From Sthenelais limicola (lineage: Eukaryota; Annelida; Polychaeta; Phyllodocida; Sigalionidae): DNA of 64,000 nt. Where the stretch lies: NCBI GenBank assembly GCA_942159475.1, contig OW804098.1, positions 112,719,916-112,783,915 of the forward strand, given 5' to 3'. This document shows positions 58,801 to 64,000 of this stretch, piece after piece. Numbering within the stretch: the stretch's first letter is position 1; each line of letters begins with the position of its first letter. The notes beneath the pieces were generated by a model. That model did no database searches. It saw nothing but the letters and a program-made list of their open reading frames with translations, and was not told where the DNA came from. Made by a program: the position numbers and the translations under genes.

Positions 58801-61800
58801 TCCACTCAGGACAGAGCTGGCAATGCTGTCTAGGGTCCATACATAACTCCATGTATTAAAACAGGAATAATATTTTTAATTATCTGTCACATTGGACCTG
58901 AGAAAACATTTGATGTCTCATTTACCTGATCAAACTTATTAATACTCGTCTGTTTTTGTGAAAAAAAAAAAAAAAAAAAAAATATTTTTTAAAATTTTTT
59001 ATTTTTGTCAAAGTGTCAGCGCGGCGGCAGCTTCTCTCAGCGCGGCGCGGCGCCGCGCTTTAGTTAGAACCCTGTGTACTTTGGCAATACACACCTTGTT
59101 CTTGAATGACTTTGGTGAGTTGAGTTAGGAAATAAAATGTATGTTACCAGGGAGGTTCAGAAAGTCAGGTAATTTATTTTGGTTTGCAGACCCCCATTAT
59201 CACACACTCGATCATAGACATTATCACATAGAAACCCATATTCTGGCCTATAGTTTTATTTCTACATGCCATCCGACTCCCAATGAACCTTGGCTAGGAT
59301 CTTATGCTCCTATTATTGGTATTCGGAAGGATTCAGAATGTTCAGTCTAGTTTTAGTGCAGAAATAAGGATCGTTGGTAGCACTCCCCCCCCCCCCCCCC
59401 CAACCCTCCCCGCCCCGCCCCTATGGCTATGCGCTAAAAAGTTTCACGGGACCAACAGCAGTGCCTCCCGGTAGAGGCGAACATGACTGAGCCATATACA
59501 GTCCCCGTACAGCCTTTGTTTGGCCGCCATATTGGAATTGCATTTAGGCTACAAGCAGCATAACTAATTAACGGTAAATTAGAGCTGTTGTTAATGAGTG
59601 ATGCATATAAATGAGCCTGGTAACCCCTGTAATGTTATTGTACAATAATTGTGCTTACCTGGTCAGTTTTGGTGAGAAATGTAGAGCTGTAAGCAGGCGT
59701 GAGCGATGGCCGACGTAACAATCCTTATAAATAAACAAAAGGAGTGGTACCAGCTGTTACGCTAGGTGGTACTGCAGGTGGCGCTTTGGCTAATAGAGTA
59801 ATAGCCTGTAGCTACATAGCCGATGTTATAAAGTATTCTTACTCAGGTGATTTATATCGATTCGGACGCCTTGATGCGGCCGACAGAACTAATTTACTAC
59901 GGAAGAAATAACCGTCCGATTATTAATCTGAAAGCATGGCTGTCTTCCTGACAGTCAGGGGGTCCTGGGATAATTTTTATGTCACATTGGAAGCATTTTG
60001 AGTGACCCATGAGCAATCTAGTGGAAAGCAATATACTGAGTTTTTACATATTAGCAAAGCATCGATCTCCAGACTCTGCCATCTCCTTGTGATATATGAT
60101 TAATACTAACAAATATTTCGACTTTTGAAGTTGAAATAATCAAAAAAATACCAATAATTAACAATAAATCAGTTAGGTTAGCATAATAGGTCTATTTAGT
60201 TGTCAAAGGTCCGAATTGAAAGATGGTGATTTTCATGGTAATATTGAGTTATTTGAAAATGAGTGTTTCTGATCGTATTTCGTAATTAGCATTATTATAG
60301 ATCATAGATAATTAGATCATTAATCATAATGAGGTTAATCACCATTACTTCATTGTTACGTAATATAATATAGCCTAACATTTTGTCATCTGCTAAATCA
60401 AAGCTATATAGGATTTTTTAATATGGAATTTAGCTTCTAGGCTTCACTTGTCACATGAATCCAGGTAAGAAATTTCAGGATATTGTATTAAATGTATCCA
60501 TGCGTTTTGAAGCCTTTGTATGGAGTATATTTAGTTACTTTACTGGTAATTACCCATCCAGAAACATTGCAAACTTTTTTTTTTCAAAAATAAAAATATC
60601 AAACTTAAAATACAGAAATACTTATTGGGTGTTTTAGTAGCCTATTTATTATCATAAGAATCAGCTTGATCTTCTCTTTTCAAGTATGATGGTATATCAA
60701 AATCTCATATTTTGCGACTTATGACTTATTTTCATAAAAGGGATCACATATTGCCATAGAAGAATATAAGGTGGAAAATAGTAATGGGAAATATCATGGT
60801 AATGTGCTGACAATTAAAGAGCGGGGATAGAGAGAGAGACAGAGGGCGGGGATAGAGAGATACAGACAGCTGGGATAGAGAGGGACAGAGAGCGGGCATA
60901 GAGAGGGACAGAGAGTTGGGATAGAGAGATACAGAGAGTTGGGATAGAGAGGGACAGAGAGTGGGGATAGAGAGGGACAGAGAGTGGGCATAGAGAGAGA
61001 CAGAGAGTTGGGATAGAGAGATACAGAGAGTTGGGATAGAGAGGGACAGAGAGTTGGGATAGAGAGATACAGAGAGTGGGCATAGAGAGAGACAGAGAGT
61101 TGGGATAGAGAGGGACAGAGAGTGGGGATAGAGAGGGACAGAGAGTTGGGATAGAGAGATACAGAGAGCGGGCATAGAGAGGGACAGAGAGCGGGCATAG
61201 AGAGAGACAGAGAGTTGGGATAGAGAGGGACAGAGAGTGGGGATAGAGAGGGACAGAGAGTTGGGATAGAGAGGGACAGAGAGTGGGGATAGAGAGGGAC
61301 AGAGAGTGGGGATAGAGAGGGACAGAGAGTGGGGATAGAGAGGGACAGAGAGCGGGGATAGAGAGAGAGACAGAGAGCGGGGATAGAGAGGGACAGAGAG
61401 TGGGGATAGAGAGGGACAGAGAGCGGGGATAGAGAGAGAGACAGAGAGCGGGGATAGATCTCCAACAATTTCGGTGGTGTAATGGTGTAGAAGCTTGTTT
61501 GTGAGTCATAAGGTTGCCAGATCTAAAGCAGGGGGAAGTTTTTTTCTCTTGGTTGTTATTACTGTTGTCATCAGTGGCCGTCATGCACTAATGGTCACGC
61601 TAGCTTGTCTGGCACTGGCTGGACGGCACTGTTGCGCCAACTGTTTTACCAAAATAAAATCGTCCTTCAGAACGTTTAGATCAGTTGAGGTCAAGGCGCA
61701 GTGAGCAGCAGCAGTGTCTCCATAGCATAATGCGTCCTGGGGAATGTGTTGTAAACGGTCTTGTAAACACATGTGTCCTCAAATGGATGATTTTGAGTAC

Positions 61801-62129
61801 AATTTTGTAAACGGCGCATTAACAGTGTGCTATCAGCTGGGAGTAGTTGTGGCCTCACTTGTCATGGGAAGAGAGGGGTCACATGGTCTTTGTACCGCTG
61901 CTGTCCCAGCGACCCACCACCACTATCATACTTCCACTAGAGAAACAGGATGGAAACTCAGCCAGGGAAACACCGGTCTTTTATGGACAAGGCCTGCCGC
62001 CTATACCCCACCACTGACGGAGACTTACCTTTCACACAGGGACGACAAATGTGATGTCCGCATCCACTCAAAAGGTATGAAGCAGAGGAGAAAAGCACAT
62101 GGCAAGATGGACATACCAAGCAGGAATTG
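46076..62129 (-). CDS. TRIM-type E3 ubiquitin ligase (RING, B-boxes, coiled coil, NHL-like), 5' end missing
   Basis: Predicted RING E3 ligase of the TRIM-NHL design, five exons on the minus strand: 62129-62029, 53821-53401, 52735-52453, 48064-47827, 46869-46076, about 611 codons. Every junction phase agrees (1, 2, 0, 1), and each border has AG/GT. Domains in order: RING with CPSC, CGHHICRPC and, in the next exon, KCPVCGV; a first B-box-like finger (DCESCKRS ... FLCADC); a second (CCLHDQEETVEFYH ... KCELC); an acidic and coiled-coil exon; a linker; and a propeller exon with an NHL-like repeat (PSGVTSVFTGEFLLVSDTNN). TRIM proteins of this kind are cytoplasmic and ubiquitinate or bind RNA/protein partners; the substrate is unknown. 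The exon before the RING, with the start codon, is not found (the RING exon opens in phase 2). The intron splitting the second B-box is a MITE. Confidence 0.85.
47209..47254. repeat. Intronic hairpin
   Basis: GCATAAGTAAAGAAC and its exact inverse GTTCTTTACTTATGC, separated by about 16 nt, in the last TRIM intron. Function unknown; could be the relic of a small inverted-repeat element. Confidence 0.6.
47827..48064 (-). CDS. TRIM gene: linker exon (238 nt)
   Basis: Acceptor TTTTTTCATACTCCCAG, donor TCCAAAG-GTATAT. Encodes VERNYQHSAHWKKLADD through FLLDFQPWSLMTGDIMSLLC to LKLPPTLRCPPSK. Phase 0 in, phase 1 out. This is the connecting region between coiled coil and propeller; there is no named domain I can assign. 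Confidence 0.78.
48645..50846. mobile_element. 2.2-kb fold-back element in the TRIM intron
   Basis: The ends match in inverse orientation over a long, imperfect stretch: ATGACAAGCCATTTGTAAAT AATTCG at the left, and at the right the complement of ATGGCAAACCATTTGTGTAA TAATTCG. Each arm is packed with AAACAGTGTTT / AAACACTGTTT motifs. Towards the middle the left arm has a GGGCAACC...GTGGGCAGGCAACC minisatellite (49100-49540) and the right arm its complement (49890-50330, GGTTGCCC). Near the centre lies a perfect 13-bp-arm hairpin (49570-49597). No protein. Confidence 0.72.
51121..52012 (-). pseudogene. LINE 3' fragment with CCAA tail
   Basis: Minus-strand frames (52012-51617, then 51571-51356 after frameshifts) encode the post-polymerase end of a Jockey/CR1-type element: YKYLGTTLDHKL, LPTLDYSSTIYNFATKNNI and VAKAWNSLSSAEKN. 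At 51121-51150 the minus strand reads repeated AACC, a plausible 3' tail. 5' truncated: no polymerase core. In the 4.4-kb TRIM intron. Confidence 0.75.
52176..52412 (+). mobile_element. MITE family 1 copy in the TRIM intron
   Basis: 237 bp, TGGGTCCGATTTTCAGGAAA to CATTTTCTGAACATCTGACC CT, in opposite orientation to copies A and B and only 40 bp from the exon at 52453. Its flank CATAACATTTTGTTAT reappears in inverse at the edge of copy B (53146-53160). Confidence 0.85.
52453..52735 (-). CDS. TRIM gene: B-box end and coiled-coil exon (283 nt)
   Basis: Begins at CCCAG-GTGTGAG in phase 2, ends GAACTTGAG-GTTGGT in phase 0 (a weak but acceptable donor). Encodes CELCSEDWAGN (last zinc ligands), an acidic segment EEEETDLEW, then about 65 residues rich in heptad-like Leu/Glu/Gln (ESMQENLVELKDQH, LLAEQRQSLEAVIEW), a coiled coil as expected for TRIM dimerisation. 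Confidence 0.83.
52737..52973 (-). mobile_element. MITE family 1 copy A forming the whole B-box intron
   Basis: 237 bp with the family's ends TGAGTCAGATTTTC and GAAAATCTGACCCA. The intron is 52974-52736: one host G on each side plus the element. Donor G+TGAGT and acceptor CCCA+G. Splicing joins AA to G (Lys) and then TGT (Cys), rebuilding KIYKCELC. See findings. Confidence 0.85.
52975..53145 (-). pseudogene. Partial duplicate of the TRIM B-box exon
   Basis: 171 nt identical by eye to 53401-53571 (DCFLTLTSSDEK through DTKIYK and its GTGAGT donor). There is no acceptor at its 5' border, where it joins the flank of MITE copy B. Splicing 53400 to 52736 would skip it. Either a very recent tandem duplication or an assembly/haplotype artefact. 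Confidence 0.8.
53161..53399 (-). mobile_element. MITE family 1 copy B in the TRIM gene (mosaic)
   Basis: 239-bp copy between exon 53821-53401 and its partial duplicate. It starts with the donor GTGAGTCCGATT, but at the other end reads CTGACCCTCATAAC, so no AG acceptor is formed. Its differences from copy A (52737-52973) agree with the copy at 52176-52412 at several places (ATCGGAC, ACCAAAG, CAGATGTTCAG), and the flank TCATAACATTTTGTTAT is shared with that copy, which suggests conversion or template switching. Confidence 0.8.
53401..53821 (-). CDS. TRIM gene: end of RING and B-box exon (421 nt)
   Basis: Acceptor TATTTGTTCTAG, donor TTTACAA-GTGAGT. Encodes EEVKCPVCGV (last RING pair), a spacer with EAFQELCQLVSKRL, the first B-box-like finger, an acidic stretch and the start of the second B-box (STRCCLHDQEETVEFYHDTK). 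Its last 171 nt are repeated exactly at 52975-53145. Confidence 0.85.
54003..54045 (+). repeat. GGA simple repeat
   Basis: GGAGGGGGAGGAGGGGGAGG AGGAGGAGGAGGGAGGGC, simple sequence in the RING-to-B-box intron. Confidence 0.8.
54230..54485 (+). repeat. 34-bp minisatellite
   Basis: About seven nearly perfect units of GTTTAGAGGGTAAAACGTCC TCAAGTAAAAAAGT. The sequence just before it (54150-54260) holds related AACGTCTTC / AAACGTTCTC / AAACGTTTAGAGGG pieces, apparently the seed from which the unit arose. Confidence 0.88.
54486..55474. other. Intronic, nothing recognisable
   Basis: AT-rich sequence of the TRIM intron. I see no exon, RNA gene or transposon end here. Confidence 0.45.
55472..55657 (-). 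CDS. Candidate terminal exon of unknown minus-strand gene
   Basis: Acceptor AATTGTTACTTCAG, then 61 codons in phase 0 (FELHSQVSGTTPKGLLLMMM ... SEVAKHITSGEQTITF) to a TGA. No family recognised. It lies in the RING-to-B-box intron on the same strand, so it could be an alternative terminal exon of the TRIM transcript, an exon of a nested gene, or chance. The two exon-like modules at 56310-56442 and 57502-57630 are upstream candidates. Confidence 0.3.
   Translation of the reverse strand, partial: FELHSQVSGTTPKGLLLMMMKRLPDSEVAKHITSGEQTITFYNCQSQLCLGTISHDIDTQI
56310..56442 (-). other. Exon-like module 1 (133 nt)
   Basis: Bounded by TATATCCTATTTCAG and GTT-GTGAGTAAG. One frame reads SATLETLSKTNEIAFSDKA without a stop. 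The homologous module at 57502-57630 has the same acceptor and a GTAAGT donor. Frames are not maintained between them, so these may be untranslated exons or decayed duplicates. Confidence 0.3.
56480..57495. other. Low-complexity stretch between the exon-like modules
   Basis: Contains a run of more than 20 G at 56624-56647 and a GA-rich tract at about 57150-57400. The long minus-strand frame 57546-56968 is Pro/Ser/Leu-rich because of this composition. Confidence 0.6.
57502..57630 (-). other. Exon-like module 2 (129 nt)
   Basis: Bounded by TATATCCTATTTCAG and GAGT-GTAAGTAT. One frame reads HIYETLSNQIALSHKL, a TAG, then AMARWGPTDINEGLLS, resembling module 1 (LETLSKTNEIAFSDK). Tandem exon duplicate, coding status doubtful. 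Confidence 0.3.
58190..58345 (+). repeat. Short degenerate tandem repeat GGGCCTATAAGTCC
   Basis: Seven irregularly spaced copies of GGGCCTATAAGTCC(AA) or close variants in 155 bp, in the TRIM intron. Confidence 0.75.
58537..59074. mobile_element. hAT-like non-autonomous element
   Basis: Ends CAGGGTTCTAACCA and TAGTTAGAACCCTG, the CAGGG...CCCTG layout of hAT elements. The flanks share TGTACT (left TTGTACTG, right TGTACTTT), an imperfect 8-bp target duplication. Near its right end lies a poly-A run and a GC-rich self-complementary block (CGCGGCGCGGCGCCGCGC). No transposase. Confidence 0.65.
59075..59847. other. Intronic, nothing recognisable
   Basis: Includes a C run at 59383-59401. No exon or transposon ends found. 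Confidence 0.45.
59848..60060 (+). pseudogene. Decayed copy of the CUB-like sequence at 36595-36990
   Basis: GTGATTTATATCGATTCGGA CGCCTTGATG and later GAGCAATCTAGTGGAAAGCA ATAT match the minus strand of 36595-36990, with the same order and spacing. Readable as VIYIDSDALM then TELIYYGRNN before stops and frameshifts. Origin unclear: exon relic or part of a repeat. Confidence 0.5.
60500..60747 (-). mobile_element. MITE family 2, partial copy
   Basis: The half-element ending TTTTGCGACTTATGACTTAT TTTCATAAAAGGGATCAC matches the family. The other end is truncated inside the AGTTACTTTACTGGTAATTA region. Confidence 0.65.
60815..61457 (+). repeat. 22-bp minisatellite, about 29 units
   Basis: Unit GGATAGAGAGGGACAGAGAG TG with T/C and GG/AG variants (GGGATAGAGAGATACAGAGAG). 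Open frames of up to 256 codons on the minus strand come from this array and are not genes. In the TRIM intron, close to the RING exon. Confidence 0.92.
61458..62028. other. Intronic, no further exon identified
   Basis: Sequence just downstream of the RING exon on the minus strand. Plus-strand frames (for example 61744-62133) overlap the RING exon as its antisense. Confidence 0.45.
62029..62129 (-). CDS. TRIM gene: RING exon (101 nt)
   Basis: Acceptor ATACTTCTTGGCTTCAG, donor AAAG-GTAAGT. Reads NSCLVCPSCHVLF then LLSGCGHHICRPCVK: the C-x2-C, C-x-H-x2-C-x2-C part of a C3HC4 RING. The closing C-x2-C (CPVC) comes from the next exon 8.2 kb away; the junction codon is GGC (Gly). A stop codon lies upstream in frame, so the exon cannot be initial. 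Confidence 0.83.
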
Positions 62130-63272
62130 CTGAAGCCAAGAAGTATGAATTAAGATAAAAGTTCATCCACTGTCTCTGTAGGGTATGTTTATAAAAACGT
62201 GACAGATCTCATATTGAACTAAGAAAGCAGTATATATATATGAATATTATTATTATTATTTATAGAAAGCAGTATAAAGATCTTTGGATGACCTCTCATT
62301 TAAAACAATTTTAGAATAGCAATATTTTAAAGGTAATCTTAGGAAAACTGTTCGCCCTAACAATTCAAACGAAGCTATAAACCACACTTAAATAAAGATA
62401 TCCAAGACCAAATGTGTCTTTCACTGAGGCTCCATAGTACATCAATTTCTTGAAAGATTTGAACAACCATGGTAATCGTATCTGCTAACGGAGCTCCATG
62501 GCAACTGACGAGACACCATTGAAAACTACAAAATATCAATTATTTCAATACTCAATATTGCTATGAGGATATCAACAATTCCGACTTATAGTAAGTAGGT
62601 CTGTTGATGTCATCATGAAATACATGTACCGTCTTTATTTTCTTTTAAAAGATAAATTTGTTTGCGAAAACATTTTCAGGCGGACCTGATAATCTCATGT
62701 TTCACAAGTTCAAATCATTATATAGAAGAAAACCATATAAGGTCAGATTAAGTAATTTAACATTTCGATTGTTTAAAGTTTGAAAAACATGTATTATAGG
62801 CCATTCAGCCAATAACATAGTAGGCTGTACATGTAGACATAAAGATCAGTTTGGTGATATCGAACAGTTTTCTAAGATATATTTGGGTTTTTGATTTGGT
62901 AGCAAACTTTAGCAAACTTTGAGCCTCTGCCAATCCACATTGTCAACTCGACCATTTCATGATTTCAAAAATAAAAGTGATGTTAGTCTCCCTATTCATA
63001 GCTGAATTCTTTCCTGCCTGAGAAAGGGAGCTGGAGATTGACTTACTCTAGAAATATCTGAATATCAAAGTAACATCGGGGAGACAATCTCAGCAGTTCA
63101 ACCAAATTGTGTTGTCTTGAATTAACAAGGGCCCAGATAAAGCCATGGAACTTGTACACCTCTTTTTCCAGCAGCAAATTAATGAGAAACAACGCTCTGC
63201 CGGAAGGTGTCTTCTTTGCCTGAAAGACAGGTTTTCAATTCAATTTAATTCAAAACATTCTGTATTTGTATC
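62130..63272. other. Upstream of the RING exon, no exon identified
   Basis: The TRIM start exon must lie here or beyond the window and should end in phase 2. I found no ATG-to-donor segment I would defend. An ATT repeat lies at about 62245-62260. Confidence 0.4.
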
Positions 63273-63723
63273 TAAAGGCTGGGCTCCACTGGCCAGCTAC
63301 TCCTCCCGCTACTTTGACAGTCTATTGTATGAGCAAGCAATTGAAAGTAACCGGAATGGGTGCTACTGGGACGTGACTTCCACAACTACTTCTAATGCTT
63401 CTCAGAAATGTGAGCAGACATCATTTTATTTTCACATTGAAATGAACACATCAAGTAATGTGAGGCGTAAGGTAGAGTGGTGCCATTGCCCCGCTTCAGC
63501 TCCCGCTGTTTCCCTTACTTTGGCTACAAAGTAGCGGCCGTTAAATATCAATTTTTGATAGAAGCGGAGCACTCTACGCTTAGAAAATTCGCCAAAAGAA
63601 GCGGGAAGTAGCGTGGCTATGTAGCAGGAGCCAATAGCACCCATCCCCGTTACTCTCTGGCTACTGCTCCTGCTTCTTTAATCAAGAAGCGGAGAAGTAG
63701 CCGGCTAGTGGAACCCAGCTTTA
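63273..63723 (+). mobile_element. MITE with about 30-bp inverted ends
   Basis: Left TAAAGGCTGGGCTCCACTGG CCAGCTACTCC, right the complement of TTAAAGCTGGGTTCCACTAG CCGGCTACTTC. About 450 bp, with no transposase. The open frames at 63145-63534 and 63432-63644 run into or through it and are not supported as genes. Confidence 0.7.
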
Positions 63724-64000
63724 AGGGTGTTACACAAATAGAAGCCATACATCTGAATAGAAATCCAGGTATTCCAGTATTTTCCTTAACTACAGGTTGT
63801 GAGCCACAATACAAAGTAAATATAGGTTAAAGTGTCACAAAACCCCAAAATATTATGAGAAAATCAACTTCTTTCCTATTATTCAAATGTAACGGCCCAA
63901 GTTTTACTTAATGAAACCTAATATTTATTGAGTTTTACCCATTTTGAGGAGGGAAACACTCCATCTAGGTGCCACTGTAAAGGGGGTGGGGGTGGGCGGA
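63724..64000. other. Non-coding, nothing recognisable
   Basis: AT-rich with a G-rich end. No feature. Confidence 0.4.

Noticed and set aside
60794..61584. Leu/Ser/Pro-rich frames of 143-256 codons on the minus strand
   Set aside because: Translation of the 22-bp minisatellite. No start context, domain or splice support.
61744..62133. 129-codon plus-strand frame
   Set aside because: Antisense of the RING exon, with no features of its own.
63145..63534. 129-codon plus-strand frame starting MELVHLFF
   Set aside because: Its second half is inside the MITE at 63273-63723; no domain, no splice signals.
1..64000. CRISPR arrays, operons, bacterial signals, rRNA or tRNA genes
   Set aside because: The tandem arrays lack the direct-repeat plus unique-spacer pattern. 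Genes have introns. I saw no convincing cloverleaf or rRNA sequence, although I could not run a covariance search.

Overview
This window is animal nuclear DNA. It is AT-rich and gene-poor, its genes are split by GT-AG introns, and it is full of non-LTR retrotransposon remains, short inverted-repeat DNA transposons (MITEs) and minisatellites. A seven-transmembrane receptor pair and a RING/B-box/coiled-coil/NHL-like gene point to a marine invertebrate (echinoderm, hemichordate, cephalochordate or mollusc grade). I cannot name the species from sequence alone.

Three genes can be built with consistent splice phases. (1) and (2) are two plus-strand class A GPCR paralogues, at 6068-15132 and 34950-41834. 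Each has a 25-nt first coding exon, a long repeat-filled intron and a large second exon. The first exon, its GTGAGT donor, a promoter with an ATGCAAAT octamer and TATA-like box, a MITE just before exon 2 and a 35-bp minisatellite after the gene are all shared, so this is a segmental duplication of about 27-29 kb spacing. (3) is a minus-strand TRIM-type E3 ligase gene, 62129 down to 46076. Five exons encode RING, two B-box-like zinc fingers, a coiled coil, a linker and a beta-propeller. The 5' start lies beyond the RING exon and was not found.

Layout: 1-5800 MITEs and an L1/Tx1-like reverse transcriptase remnant; 5840-15650 GPCR copy 1 with two head-to-head dead LINEs in its intron; 15650-22190 MITEs and a nearly full-length dead LINE; 22190-31500 minisatellites, a 2.0-kb inverted-repeat element nested in one of them, and a fold-back element; 31600-33700 a palindromic satellite inside another minisatellite; 34700-43300 GPCR copy 2; 43760-46072 DNA elements; 46076-62129 TRIM gene, whose introns carry a 2.2-kb fold-back element, a LINE tail, MITEs, a hAT-like element and minisatellites; 62130-64000 no supported gene, one MITE.

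The most notable observation is in the TRIM gene. The 239-nt intron splitting the second B-box (52736-52974) is, end to end, one copy of a MITE family that also sits at 1484-1721, 6569-6783 and 52176-52412. Host G plus the element's first T makes the GT donor, and the element's last A plus host G makes the AG acceptor. Precise splicing restores the reading frame, so this looks like a transposon-made intron (an introner-like event). Beside it is a 171-bp identical partial duplication of the upstream exon together with a second, mosaic MITE copy.
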